From: Phytohabitans houttuyneae | Lineage (GTDB): Bacteria; Actinomycetota; Actinomycetes; Mycobacteriales; Micromonosporaceae | Length of the DNA: 64,000 nt | Direction of reading: 5' to 3' | Assembly: GCF_011764425.1 (NCBI RefSeq) | Contig: NZ_BLPF01000002.1 | Location: 248,001 to 312,000 of the forward strand | In this document: positions 1 through 8,686 of the stretch, piece after piece | Layout: every line of letters begins with the position of its first letter | Position numbering within the stretch: position 1 is the stretch's first letter | Notes under the pieces: model-generated | The model's database searches: none | What the model saw: the letters and a program-made list of their open reading frames with translations, nothing else | What the model was told of the DNA's origin: nothing | Program-made: the position numbers and the translations under genes

Positions 1-669
1 GAGCGTCCGCGCGGGGTTCACGTCGTACAACGCCATCCGCTGCACCGGCACATTCGGATATTTTTCCGTCCAGCCGGCCAGTGTCTCGGCCAGCAAACGG
101 TCGGCGGTCGTGCGTGCCTGGCAGAGGTTGTACGCGAACGGGTTGATGTCGCTGAGGGCGGTGCCGGGGATACCGGACCAGACATGGACGGCCACGAGCG
201 GTACGCCCCGGAGCGCGGCCTGCTCGAAGGCGAACCCGATCGCCTGTTCGTCGTATGGGGACATGTCGACGCCCAGCAGCACCGGGCCTCCCGCAGTCTG
301 GCCCACCGCCGCGGGCACCACCATGGCAGGGCAGAACGTGTGCGCCGCCACCTGATAGTGCCGTCCGTTGGCCGCGTCTCGGCCGACGACCACCAGCGTG
401 GCCCACCGAGACTCGTCGATCAACCGCTCGGTGATGTCGCCGTCGAGCACGCGAGTGGTTATGGCGACCTCGGGCCAACGGGCGCTCAGCCGGCCGACGA
501 CGGCGGTCAGATAAGGGCCAAGGCCTCCCGACATCTCGCTGGCAGCGCTGATCAGCTGCAGCGGACGGTGTCGCAGGCGCGCCTCCTCGGCGGCAAGGCT
601 GGCCGTCGCCCAGCTTGCGGCGGAGCCGTCCACGGCGACGACGACCCGCTGCCCTAGTGTGTCTCGCAT
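1..669 (-). CDS. Universal stress protein, two UspA domains (3' end beyond window)
   Basis: The reverse strand reads from an ATG at 669 without a stop to base 1 (223 codons). It begins MRDTLGQRVVVAVDGS, the usual UspA opening with an acidic residue that contacts nucleotide. A second domain starts near residue 125 with GGPVLLGVDMSPYDEQA. The first domain ends in a degenerate nucleotide loop and CPAMVVPA. AAGGAGG lies six bases before the ATG, which fixes the start. The gene diverges from the P-type ATPase gene, with a DosR-like palindrome between them. UspA proteins bind ATP or AMP and act in cytoplasmic stress and dormancy responses; the exact role here is unknown. Confidence 0.85.
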   Translation of the reverse strand, partial: MRDTLGQRVVVAVDGSAASWATASLAAEEARLRHRPLQLISAASEMSGGLGPYLTAVVGRLSARWPEVAITTRVLDGDITERLIDESRWATLVVVGRDAANGRHYQVAAHTFCPAMVVPAAVGQTAGGPVLLGVDMSPYDEQAIGFAFEQAALRGVPLVAVHVWSGIPGTALSDINPFAYNLCQARTTADRLLAETLAGWTEKYPNVPVQRMALYDVNPARTL

Positions 670-813
670 GGCCCACCTCCTTACCTCGTAGCCTGCGTCG
701 ACGCGCGGGCGACGGGCAGGGGCGGTCGGCCCTTGGTGGTGGCCGATGAGCCTGCTGACCGCGCGGACCCCCGGCCGTCCGCGCGTCATGGCGTGACGGA
801 TGTCCCTGTGGCG

Positions 814-827
814 GGGTCTTTGGACCC
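814..827. promoter_or_regulatory. DosR-like box upstream of the P-type ATPase gene
   Basis: GGGTCTTTGGACCC is a palindrome with five-base arms and a four-base centre, resembling DosR boxes (GGGAC-N4-GTCCC). It lies 36 bases before the ATG at 863, between divergent genes. Its place inside a longer possible reading frame argues for the 863 start. Confidence 0.5.
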
Positions 828-862
828 TGGCGAGGGCGGCTGGACCGGCACAGCCTGGCGGT

Positions 863-3658
863 ATGGCATCGGTGACCACCCCGCTCCCGGTCGGTCAGGA
901 GTTGCCAGCCGGTGGTATTTCCGTACAGGCGCTGGCGACGCCGGACGTGTACGGGGCGACGGGCTCAGCACCGCACGGCCTGTCCTCCGCCGAGGTGGCC
1001 CAGCGCCAGGTGACCGCCGGCGCCAACGAACTGCCTCATCCGGGGCGCCGCCGGCTCTGGCGCCGTTTCGCCCGCCAGTTCACCGACCTTTTCGCGGTCG
1101 TTCTCGAGGTGGCGGCCGGGATCACCTTCCTGGCATACATCCTGGGGGAGCCGCGAGACAGAGGCACCTTCCAACTGGCCGTGGCAATCCTCGGCGTGGT
1201 GGTCCTGAACGCGATCATCGGGTTCACACAGGAGTACTCGGCGGAGCGTACCGCGGAGGCGCTCCGCGCGATGGTGCCGCACACCTGCCGGGTCTTGCGC
1301 GACGGCGTCCGCCGCGAGATAGCGGTACGCGACGTGGTGTTCGGCGATGTCGTCCTGCTGGAGGCCGGTGACGCGGTGCCAGCCGACTGTCGCCTGGTCG
1401 AGGCGCGCGATCTCGCTGTGGACAACTCCGCACTGACCGGCGAGAGCCGGCCTGTCCCGCGTACGGCGCAACCAGTGCCGGAGAGAACACCGGCACTGGA
1501 GGCCGCCAACCGATTGTTCATGGGTACCTCCATCGCCGCGGGAAACGGGCGCGGGGTGGTGCTGGCAATCGGCGCGGCGACCGAGTTCGGCCGAATCTTC
1601 AGGCTCACCTCGGCGGCCCCGTACGCCACCAGCCCGCTGCAACGCCAGATCGCCACCATGGCTCGTTGGGTCTCACTGGTCGCCCTGGTCGTCGGCGCCT
1701 CGATGTTTGTGGTCCGGCTACCGTCGGGCCAGCCCACGGTGGCCTCGTTCGTGTTCGCGCTCGGCGTGATGGTGGCGCTCGTGCCGGAAGGGCTGCCGGC
1801 GACGCTGTCGGTGTCGCTCGCGATCGCAGTTCGGCGGATGGCCCACCGGCAGGCCCTGGTAAAACGGCTGCTCGCCGTCGAAACCCTAGGTTCGACCACG
1901 GTGATCTGCACGGACAAGACCGGCACCCTCACCAAAGCGGAGATGACTGTCACCCGGCTGTGGGCGGGTGGCCAGACGCACGCCGTCTCCGGTGTCGGCT
2001 ACGCGCCGACCGGGACTGTGACCGACCCAACCCCAGTGCGCGAGATGTTGCGGGTGGCGGCGTTGTGCTGCGATGCGCGGCTGGTGCCTCCGGCAGGCCC
2101 GGTGGGCTGGCGGGTGCTCGGCGATACCACCGAGGGCGCGTTGCTCGCCGCGGCGGCCAAGGGCGGTCTCGACCTGGAGGCGGCGGAGGCCGCGACCCCT
2201 CGGGTGAGTGAGTTCCCCTTCGACTCGACCCGCAAGCTGATGTCCACAGTGCACCGCGTGGGCGGCGGGTACGCCGCCTACGTCAAGGGGGCGCCGGGCG
2301 AGGTACTCGGGCGCTGCACCCATGTGGACTGGCGGGGAGAACGGCAGCCTCTCACCGGCGCGCTCCGGCGGGCGGTCGCCGACGCGGGGGATGCGATGGC
2401 CGCCGACGGCTCCCGGGTACTGGCCGTCGCCGAGCGTACTCTCGACGACCCACGCCCGTCCCGGGACGTCGCCGAGTCCGAACTGACGCTGCTGGGTCTG
2501 ACCGCCATGACTGACCCGCCACGTCCCGATGTCGCCGGTGCCGTGGCCGACTGCAGACGGGCCGGCATCCGCATCGTCATGGTCAGCGGTGACCACCCGC
2601 TGACCGCAGAGGCGATCGCGCGGCGGGTCGGGATCGTGCGTGGCGGTGTACCGACGGTGGTGACGGGGGCGCGGCTGGACAGGATGGACGAGACGGCGTT
2701 GGACGCGTTACTGGCCGTCTCGGGTGACCTGCTTTTTTGCCGCGTCAATCCCGAACACAAGATGCGGGTGGTCAACGGGCTGCAGCGCCGAGGCGAGGTC
2801 GTGGCGGTCACCGGCGACGGCGCCAACGACGCGCCCGCGCTCAAGCATGCCGACATCGGCGTCGCGATGGGCGCCTCCGGTACCGACGTCGCCCGCGAGG
2901 CGGCGGTCATGGTGCTGCTGGACGACTCGTTCGCGTCGATCGCCGCCGCGGTGCGGTTGGGCCGGTCGGTGTACCACAACATTCGCAAGTTCCTTGTGTA
3001 CGTCTTCAGCAGTAACGTCGGCGAACTGGTTCCGCTGCTTGTCGTCACGTTCGCCGGCTTCCCACTGGTGCCGCTGCTCGCGGTTCAGGTCCTCGCCATC
3101 GACCTCGGCTCGGACGTCCTGCCGGCGCTCGCACTCGGTGCCGAGCCCCCGGAGCCGGACGTGATGGACCAGCCACCCCGCTCCCGCAGAGAGCGGCTGA
3201 TGTCACTCGCGGTCGCGCGCCGGATCCTCTTCCTTGGCGGCATCCAAGCGGCCGGCGTCACGTTCGCGTTCTTCTGGCACATACACAACTCGGGTGTTCC
3301 CTTCGACGCCCTCAGCGAGGACCACCCGGTCTACCGTGAGGCGCTCACCATTACGCAGGCAGGCATCGTGCTCAGCCAGTTTTTCGTCGCGCTCGCCGTG
3401 CGCACGGACCGGCAGAGCGTGCTCCGTGTCGGTCTGCTGTCCAACCCGGGCCTGCTGGCTGCCGGAGGGCTCGGGCTGGCGTTGATGGCCGGGATCAGCT
3501 ACCTCCCGCCGCTACAGAGCATCTTCCACACCGCTGCGCTGGACGCCGCGGACTGGGCGCTCGCGGCCGCGTTCGGCCTGTTGTTACTGGTGCTGGAGGA
3601 GTTGCGGAAGTGGTGGCTGCGCCGCCGGCAAAGCAGAAAGGAGGCGAGGACGTCATGA
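863..3658 (+). CDS. P-type cation-transporting ATPase (P2 type, Ca2+/monovalent-cation-like)
   Basis: This 931-residue membrane protein uses ATP to move a cation. Order of parts: N-terminal cation-ATPase domain (residues about 15-90), helix pair, actuator domain with TGESRPVPR, the M4 motif PEGLPATLS (about 307), phosphorylation motif DKTGTLT (Asp near 351), nucleotide-binding domain, hinge TGDGANDAPALK (about 650) and six C-terminal helices. PEGLP in M4 points to the P2 group, as in Ca2+ or Na+/K+ pumps, and away from heavy-metal pumps, which carry CPC. An in-frame ATG at 800 exists, but 863 is preferred because a DosR-like box would otherwise be coding. The stop overlaps the next ATG (ATGA). 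CtpF of the mycobacterial DosR regulon is a comparable gene. Confidence 0.9.
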   Translation: MASVTTPLPVGQELPAGGISVQALATPDVYGATGSAPHGLSSAEVAQRQVTAGANELPHPGRRRLWRRFARQFTDLFAVVLEVAAGITFLAYILGEPRDRGTFQLAVAILGVVVLNAIIGFTQEYSAERTAEALRAMVPHTCRVLRDGVRREIAVRDVVFGDVVLLEAGDAVPADCRLVEARDLAVDNSALTGESRPVPRTAQPVPERTPALEAANRLFMGTSIAAGNGRGVVLAIGAATEFGRIFRLTSAAPYATSPLQRQIATMARWVSLVALVVGASMFVVRLPSGQPTVASFVFALGVMVALVPEGLPATLSVSLAIAVRRMAHRQALVKRLLAVETLGSTTVICTDKTGTLTKAEMTVTRLWAGGQTHAVSGVGYAPTGTVTDPTPVREMLRVAALCCDARLVPPAGPVGWRVLGDTTEGALLAAAAKGGLDLEAAEAATPRVSEFPFDSTRKLMSTVHRVGGGYAAYVKGAPGEVLGRCTHVDWRGERQPLTGALRRAVADAGDAMAADGSRVLAVAERTLDDPRPSRDVAESELTLLGLTAMTDPPRPDVAGAVADCRRAGIRIVMVSGDHPLTAEAIARRVGIVRGGVPTVVTGARLDRMDETALDALLAVSGDLLFCRVNPEHKMRVVNGLQRRGEVVAVTGDGANDAPALKHADIGVAMGASGTDVAREAAVMVLLDDSFASIAAAVRLGRSVYHNIRKFLVYVFSSNVGELVPLLVVTFAGFPLVPLLAVQVLAIDLGSDVLPALALGAEPPEPDVMDQPPRSRRERLMSLAVARRILFLGGIQAAGVTFAFFWHIHNSGVPFDALSEDHPVYREALTITQAGIVLSQFFVALAVRTDRQSVLRVGLLSNPGLLAAGGLGLALMAGISYLPPLQSIFHTAALDAADWALAAAFGLLLLVLEELRKWWLRRRQSRKEARTS

Positions 3659-4314
3659 AGGTGATCGTCGTAGGATGCGGCCGCGTGGGCGCCGCATTGG
3701 CTACGTGGCTGCGGGTCGAGGGCCACGACGTCCACGTCGTGGACCGCGAGCCCAAGGCCCGGCGGCTGCTGCCAGCCAACTTCTCCGGCGAGTTCCGCAC
3801 CGGCAATGGTTACAGCCGGGCGGTGCTGTGTGCGGCGGGCATCGAGCACGCGGACGCGTTCATCGCGGTGACCTCCGGCGACAACAGCAATATCGTCGCG
3901 GCCCGCACCGCCAAGGAGTACTACCGCGTGCCGATCGTCATCGCCCGCATCTACGACCCGCGCCGGGCGGACATCTATCGCGACCTGGGCATCCCCACCG
4001 TGGCCAGCGTGCGGTGGACAGTCCAGCGCATCCACCGGATGTTGGCGCACCGCGACCTGAGCCCGGAACTGACCTTCGGCAGCGGGGAAACGATGTTGGT
4101 CCGCTCCGAACTGCCGGCCTGGTTCGCCGGCCGGCAACTCACCGAGCTCGAGGTCGATGGGGAGGTTCGCCTCGTCGAGGTCACCCGGGGCAGCCGGTCG
4201 TTCATTCCCACGGCCGTCGAACCGGCGAACCCCGGCGACCGGATCTCCTTCATCGCGTCCGCGGCCGGGATGCGGCGGCTGCAGGCGCTGCTGGACAAGG
4301 AGTGGTCCCGATGA
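3655..4314 (+). CDS. TrkA-type NAD-binding potassium channel/transporter regulator
   Basis: A 219-residue cytoplasmic KTN (RCK) protein. The N terminus MKVIVVGCGRVGAALA carries the Rossmann GxGxxG motif. The acidic end of strand two (HVVDREP) binds the ribose of NAD. A TrkA-C-like domain follows from about residue 130. GGAGG lies about ten bases upstream and the start overlaps the ATPase stop (ATGA). The next gene is a second KTN protein, again overlapping by ATGA, so both are probably translated together, as with paired ceoB/ceoC-type regulators. No Trk/Ktr pore protein is present in the window, so the partner is either elsewhere or the upstream ATPase. Confidence 0.85.
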   Translation: MKVIVVGCGRVGAALATWLRVEGHDVHVVDREPKARRLLPANFSGEFRTGNGYSRAVLCAAGIEHADAFIAVTSGDNSNIVAARTAKEYYRVPIVIARIYDPRRADIYRDLGIPTVASVRWTVQRIHRMLAHRDLSPELTFGSGETMLVRSELPAWFAGRQLTELEVDGEVRLVEVTRGSRSFIPTAVEPANPGDRISFIASAAGMRRLQALLDKEWSR

Positions 4315-5567
4315 GAGCGCTAATCGCGGGAGCCGGCCGGCTGGGCCTCCAGATCGCCGACGCGCTCGGCGGCAGCGGTTACGAACTGACCATTGTGGAG
4401 CGGGACGACGAGCGGATCGCCGAGTTGGAGCGCCGGCTCCCCGGCCGTCTGGTATCCGGCGACGCCTGCGAGCCCGCGGTGTTGGAGGACGCAGGAGCGC
4501 GGGTCACAGACCTCCTCGTCGCCACGACCGGCGAGGACGAGGACAACCTGGTCATCAGCCTGCTCGCCAAGCGGCAGTTCGGTGTGTCGCGGGTCGCCGC
4601 CCGGGTCAATGACCCGGACAACGCGTGGCTGTTCGACGATCGCTGGGGGGTCGATATCGCCATGCCCGTCGCGGCGCCGCTCATTTCACTCATCGAGGCC
4701 AGTGGCACCGCTGAGGGCCGGATGCGTCCGGCGGCTGCGGCCCAACAGGGCCAAAGGCCCGTCCGGGAGACGCCGTTGGACCCGTGCGGTAGCGTCCGGG
4801 CGGCCCTTGGGGGCGGAAGCCAGGCGGCGCAGGCTGGTGGTGACAGATCCGCCGAACCGGGAGGCCGCCATGAGACTCCAGACCACGCCAGAACCGCGGC
4901 GGGTGGCCACGCTGACCCTCGAACGGCCTGCCATGCCGTATGGGGACCAGCCAACCGCACCAGCATGTCGTCCGGCGGCCGCGCCGCGGCACCAGCGTGC
5001 GTCCCGCCACCCGGCTTGGCGCCTGCGCTGCGTGAAGCGATGAGCGCACCGGTTGGCGGCCAACTGGCCTTGCGGGTGCTGGTGACCGCGGCCAGTAAGC
5101 ACGGCGCCACCGCGGAGATCGCCGAGCGCATTGCCGCCGCACTCCGCTCCGCGCTGCCCGCCGCCGAGGTGGACGTCCAGGTCCCCAGCAAGGTCACCAC
5201 CCTGGAGCGGTACGACGCGGTCGTGCTGGGCAGCGCCGTGTACGCGGGACGATGGCTGGACTCCGCCCGCAACCTCGCGGTCAAGCACAGCGCCGAATTG
5301 GCGCGCGTACCAGTGTGGCTGTTCTCCAGCGGGCCAGTCGGCGACCCGCCCAAACCCGACGAGGATCCGGTCGACGCGGCGCCGCTCGTCGTGGCTACCG
5401 GCGCCCGCCAACACGCCGTGTTCGCCGGGAAGCTGGAACGGCATCATCTGCGCTTCGCCGAACGCGTGGTCGCGACGGCGTTGCGGGCACCGAGCGGGGA
5501 CTTCCGCGACTGGGCCGCCATCGACGCCTGGGCTAGCCGTATCGTCCAGGAACTACAGAAGGTGTGA
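4311..5567 (+). CDS. TrkA-N domain protein continuing in frame into a flavodoxin-like domain
   Basis: The open frame codes for 418 residues. Residues 1-140 form a TrkA-N Rossmann domain (MRALIAGAGRLGLQIADAL). Residues about 145-243 are low-complexity, rich in Ala, Pro, Gly and Arg, and do not look like a folded domain. Residues from 244 (ATG at 5040) form a flavodoxin-like domain, LRVLVTAASKHGATAEIAERI, similar to the HemG-type menaquinone-dependent oxidoreductase family. The product may be a true fusion. Alternatively these are two genes whose separation was lost by a missed base, since the next start at 5040 overlaps, by ATGA, the stop of a small frame with its own ribosome site. The domain calls are firmer than the fusion. 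Confidence 0.6.
   Translation: MRALIAGAGRLGLQIADALGGSGYELTIVERDDERIAELERRLPGRLVSGDACEPAVLEDAGARVTDLLVATTGEDEDNLVISLLAKRQFGVSRVAARVNDPDNAWLFDDRWGVDIAMPVAAPLISLIEASGTAEGRMRPAAAAQQGQRPVRETPLDPCGSVRAALGGGSQAAQAGGDRSAEPGGRHETPDHARTAAGGHADPRTACHAVWGPANRTSMSSGGRAAAPACVPPPGLAPALREAMSAPVGGQLALRVLVTAASKHGATAEIAERIAAALRSALPAAEVDVQVPSKVTTLERYDAVVLGSAVYAGRWLDSARNLAVKHSAELARVPVWLFSSGPVGDPPKPDEDPVDAAPLVVATGARQHAVFAGKLERHHLRFAERVVATALRAPSGDFRDWAAIDAWASRIVQELQKV
5040..5567 (+). other. Possible separate start for the flavodoxin-domain protein
   Basis: An ATG at 5040 opens MSAPVGGQLALRVLVTAAS and gives a 175-residue protein of normal length for a single-domain flavodoxin/HemG-like enzyme, which would bind FMN at the TAASKHGATAE loop. 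The ATG overlaps (ATGA) the stop of a 57-codon frame at 4870-5043 that has GGGAGG upstream, which would couple translation. It is an alternative to the fusion with the TrkA-N domain. Confidence 0.45.
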
Positions 5568-5572
5568 CGCTG

Positions 5573-5827
5573 ATGTACTGGTATGACCACGGCATGGATG
5601 GCTGGGGATACGCAGCCATGGCCCTCAACATGGTGCTCTTCTGGGGCGTTCTGATTGCTGGCGGCGTCCTGCTGTACCGCTGGCTGCACCGCGATCAGCC
5701 GGTTGGCGAAAGCCAGCCGCGCCTCGTCACGTTCACCGCCCGGCGCCTGCTGGCCGAGCGGTACGCCCGCGGCGAGATCGACGATGAGGAGTACCGCCGA
5801 CGCCTGACCACACTCGGCAGCCACTGA
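5573..5827 (+). CDS. Small membrane protein with C-terminal SHOCT domain
   Basis: An 84-residue protein. It begins MYWYDHGMDGWGYAAM, followed by one hydrophobic helix (about residues 13-36) and a cytoplasmic tail ending in a SHOCT motif, ARRLLAERYARGEIDDEEYRRRLTTL. SHOCT is a short oligomerization helix pair common at protein termini. GAAGG lies about ten bases before the ATG; a GTG at 5564 is a less likely start. The gene follows the flavodoxin frame by five bases and its TGA overlaps the next ATG by one base, so it is in an operon with the copper-protein gene. The function of this family is not known. Confidence 0.75.
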   Translation: MYWYDHGMDGWGYAAMALNMVLFWGVLIAGGVLLYRWLHRDQPVGESQPRLVTFTARRLLAERYARGEIDDEEYRRRLTTLGSH

Positions 5828-6417
5828 TGAAGGCCATGCGAGGCGTCATCATCATCGCCGCCGCTGCGGCGCTGGCCGTCGCCGGATGCTCGGCCACCTC
5901 GCCACACGAGTCGGAACCGCTCCCAAGCAGCGACAAGATTCTGGCCGCGCACGGCTTGGACGGCCTCGACGCACGCCAGGTGATCGACCGGCTCGACCGT
6001 ACGCCGGTCGACGCGCGTCCACAGGATCTGCGGGCCTCTGTACGTCCGGGGCAGCTTCTGCTATCCGACTCCGGCTCCGGCGCGTCGATGGCGCTGGACC
6101 TGCCCGCAGGTCAGTTCTACCTGTCGCTGGCTCCCTACCTCAGCACCACCCACGATTGCTTCTTCCACAGCCTCACCACCTGCCGAGGTGAGCTCGCGCG
6201 GAAACAGGTTCACGTGTCGATCAGCAACCGAACCACGGGGCGGCTCCTGGTCGATGAGAGCACGACGACATTCGACAACGGCTTCGTCGGCTTCTGGCTG
6301 CCCAGCGGCATCGACGTCACCGTGCGGGTCGACTTCGAGGGGCGGACCGCCGCCGCCGACGTGTCGACCGGACCCGGCGAACCCACCTGCGTCACAACGC
6401 TCCACCTGACCGCGTAG
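5827..6417 (+). CDS. CueP-family metal-binding lipoprotein
   Basis: A 196-residue lipoprotein. The signal peptide ends at a lipobox, LAVAGCSA (Cys near 22), so the protein is anchored outside the membrane. The core THDCFFHSLTTCRGEL and the C-terminal CVTTLHL with the FDNGFVGFWLP stretch match the CueP family, in which conserved cysteines and histidines bind copper. CueP of Salmonella is a periplasmic copper protein that supplies Cu to superoxide dismutase. Here the gene closes an operon beginning with the cation ATPase, which suggests metal or redox homeostasis. Family assignment is from remembered sequence features. Confidence 0.8.
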   Translation: MKAMRGVIIIAAAAALAVAGCSATSPHESEPLPSSDKILAAHGLDGLDARQVIDRLDRTPVDARPQDLRASVRPGQLLLSDSGSGASMALDLPAGQFYLSLAPYLSTTHDCFFHSLTTCRGELARKQVHVSISNRTTGRLLVDESTTTFDNGFVGFWLPSGIDVTVRVDFEGRTAAADVSTGPGEPTCVTTLHLTA

Positions 6418-6507
6418 AGCGTCCGGCACAGGGTATTGGCTACGGTGTCGGTCACCGCGGGCGCGCCGTGAGCCGCGCGGGCGCGGGGACCGGCGAAAGG
6501 TGGTTAC

Positions 6508-6521
6508 GGGACCTTCGGGCG
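6508..6521. promoter_or_regulatory. DosR-like half-palindrome upstream of a universal stress gene
   Basis: TTACGGGACCTTCGGGC has a perfect left half (GGGAC) and a weak right half. It lies about 105 bases before the stress-protein ATG at 6626, and its TTAC flank matches the strong box at 25888. Confidence 0.35.
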
Positions 6522-6625
6522 CCGCGACGGACGGTCGTCCCTCGCCCGTGGGCCCTCCGCCTCTGTGACCGGCTCTGGCTCTCGAAATAGCGTCGAGACG
6601 CGGTCACCACATGAAGGAGGATGCC

Positions 6626-7141
6626 ATGCCTCGCCAGATCGCCGGCCGGGTCGTCGTCGGAGTCGATCTCTCGCTCGCCGGCTTGCGGGCGCTGCGCCTC
6701 GCGGTCGCGGAGGCCGGCCGCCGCGGCGTCGCGGTGCACGCGGTTCGGGTGTGGAACTGCGACTCCTCCTGGCAGGACGACGCCGCCGGCTGCACTGAGG
6801 AGATCGGCGAGCAAGCGCGGGCTGAGGCGGTGGCCGCGTTCGATGCCGCCATGGGCGGCATCCCACACGACGTGCGAGTGGTCATCACGCCCGTCGTCGG
6901 GCGACCGTGGAGTGCACTGGTCGACTACGCCTACCGCGACAACGACCTGCTGTACGTCGGCACGTCCCAGCGGCACTGGTGGCGGCGGCTGTTCCGGCCG
7001 TCGACCGCACGGTACTGCGCCGCCCACGCGTCCTGCCCCGTCGTCGTTGTTCCGGCCGAGTCCTTCGTACGCAGCGCCGCCGGCCGCCGGCAGACCCGGG
7101 CCATCATCCGCGAGCTCTCATCGCGGTCGATGACCACCTGA
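6626..7141 (+). CDS. Universal stress protein, single UspA domain
   Basis: A 171-residue UspA protein beginning MPRQIAGRVVVGVDLSLAG. It ends its fold with CPVVVVPAESF and has a basic tail. The nucleotide-binding glycine loop is replaced by VGTSQRHWWRRLFRPST, so ATP binding is doubtful. AAGGAGG sits five bases before ATG 6626, which is preferred to the ATG at 6611. The gene stands alone between the CueP operon and the dosR homologue, with a DosR-like half box upstream. UspA proteins are typical DosR-regulon members; this one probably acts in the cytoplasm under low oxygen or stasis. Confidence 0.8.
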   Translation: MPRQIAGRVVVGVDLSLAGLRALRLAVAEAGRRGVAVHAVRVWNCDSSWQDDAAGCTEEIGEQARAEAVAAFDAAMGGIPHDVRVVITPVVGRPWSALVDYAYRDNDLLYVGTSQRHWWRRLFRPSTARYCAAHASCPVVVVPAESFVRSAAGRRQTRAIIRELSSRSMTT

Positions 7142-7209
7142 CATACGAGTTGGATGACACGGATCTGTCCAGCTCTCAGTGGCACCGGTCGCACCCGTTC
7201 AGCACCCAC

Positions 7210-7223
7210 GGGACCCTAGGCCT
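7210..7223. promoter_or_regulatory. DosR-like box upstream of the dosR homologue
   Basis: GGGACCCTAGGCCT has the GGGAC-N4-GGCC pattern seen in natural DosR sites. It lies 58 bases before the GTG at 7281, as expected for autoregulation. Confidence 0.45.
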
Positions 7224-7280
7224 GGGACCCCACCGGCCCGGCTCTGTGACAACGGGTCCAAGAATGGGTACAAAGGTGGG

Positions 7281-7924
7281 GTGATTAAGGTCTTCCTCCT
7301 CGACGACCATGAGGTCGTCCGCCGTGGTCTGGCTGATCTGTTGCAGGCTGAGGGCGATATCGAGGTGGTGGGGAGTCCGGGTCGGCGCAGGAGGCCGCTC
7401 GGCGTATTCCGGCGTTGCGGCCGGATGTGGCGATTCTCGACGGTCGGTTGCCGGATGGTAGTGGCATTGATGTGTGCCGGGATGTGCGGGCGGTGGACTC
7501 GTCGATCAAGGGTTTGATTCTGACGTCGTACGAGGACGACGAGGCGTTGTTCGCGGCGATCATGGCGGGTGCGGCCGGGTATGTGTTGAAGCAGATTCGT
7601 GGCACGGATCTGGTGGATGCGGTGCGGCGGGTGGCGGCGGGGCAGTCGTTGTTGGATCCGGCGGTGACGGCGCGGGTGCTGGAGCGGATCCGGCATGGTG
7701 TGGAGGAGCCGCGTGAGCTGAAGTCGTTGACGGAGCAGGAGCGGCGGATTTTGGAGTACATCGCGGAGGGTCTGACCAACCGCGAGATCGCGGCGAGGAT
7801 GTTCCTGGCCGAGAAGACGGTCAAAAATTACGTCTCCAGCCTGCTGGCCAAGCTCGGCCTGGAGCGCCGCACCCAGGCCGCGGTGCTGGCCACCCGCCTG
7901 CTCGGCGAGCACAAGCCACAGTGA
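7281..7924 (+). pseudogene. dosR: DosR/DevR-type NarL-family response regulator, interrupted by a one-base frameshift
   Basis: Frame one gives [21 protein letters not shown] up to about 7370. The rest, from [15 protein letters not shown] to the end, is in the next frame. Adding one G to the GGGG run at 7370-7373 restores a continuous protein of about 214 residues. It then has the phosphoacceptor Asp at 54 and a C-terminal LuxR-type helix-turn-helix, LTEQERRILEYIAEGLTNRE, followed by FLAEKTVKNYVSSLLAKLG, almost as in mycobacterial DosR. DosR activates hypoxia and dormancy genes when phosphorylated by DosS/DosT; no such kinase is in the window. A sequencing undercall is the likely cause of the break, and the gene is probably intact in the cell. 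Confidence 0.8.
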
Positions 7925-8412
7925 ACGACTGCGGGCCAGGAGGTCGCTGAAACCGCCGACACCACGGTCGCGCCGACTGGGATCGGTTCGCTGCCTGGCG
8001 ACAGGACTTGCTGTTGTCGGCGATGAGTGACGCCGTCGAGACAGCAGCTCCGTGCGGAGCAGGCCGAGCTTGAGGTCTGCCGTGGCTTGGGCCGGGACCT
8101 GGATTGGCGCGGGCGCCGTCCTGCCAGGCGCTCCCGCCACCCGTGGGCCGGCCCTGGCCCTCGGCGAGGCGCTGGGCGCTCCAAGGGTCGGAGGTCACTC
8201 GAGACGTGGGCCGATGGTCTCTACCGCGCCCGCGTGCAGGGACATGAACTGGTAAGGCGGACCCGAGCGAGGGAGGGCGGAGTGATGTCACATACGCCGG
8301 ACGCCTCCGTGCACGCCAGCGGCTGCCGGTTGCCACACACGCGGTGCATAACGACGAGGGCGGCCACCGGTCTATCAGGCGCGACCTTTTCCAACCTGGG
8401 CGGGTGAACGGC
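7925..8412. other. Intergenic stretch without a convincing gene
   Basis: No frame here has a ribosome site, good start and recognisable protein together. Fragments on both strands are short and Arg/Pro-rich, as expected for shadows in GC-rich DNA. It probably contains the promoter of the STAS gene. Confidence 0.4.
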
Positions 8413-8670
8413 ATGACTCCAGAGGACCTCACAGTGGGCTACACGATCCACGGAAACACGACCGTTGTGACCGTGCAGGGCCAGCTGGACAGCGAGGCCT
8501 GCAGGCTGCTCGCCGACAGCCTGGAGGCGGCACAGTCGGTGCGCGGGCGCGGGCCGATCGTCGTCGACCTGAGCGGTGCCGGTCGCCTCGCGCCAGCGGC
8601 GATGGTCTACGTGGCCCAAGCCGCGCGAGACGCCGCCCACGCCGGACGGGATCTGACAGTCCGGTTCTAG
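8413..8670 (+). CDS. STAS-domain protein (anti-sigma-factor-antagonist-like)
   Basis: An 85-residue single STAS domain: strand VGYTIHGNTTVVTVQGQLD, then helix, then IVVDLSGAGRLAPAAMVYV. In SpoIIAA-like antagonists a Ser or Thr in the D-[ST]-S motif is phosphorylated by an anti-sigma kinase. Here the equivalent loop reads DLSGAGRLAP, so the phosphosite is unclear. The ATG at 8413 is chosen from the start of the fold; the ribosome site is weak. No sigma factor or kinase is adjacent. It converges on the minus-strand redox operon. Likely role: partner switching in general stress control (inference). Confidence 0.65.
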   Translation: MTPEDLTVGYTIHGNTTVVTVQGQLDSEACRLLADSLEAAQSVRGRGPIVVDLSGAGRLAPAAMVYVAQAARDAAHAGRDLTVRF

Positions 8671-8686
8671 ACGGGCACCGAACAGG

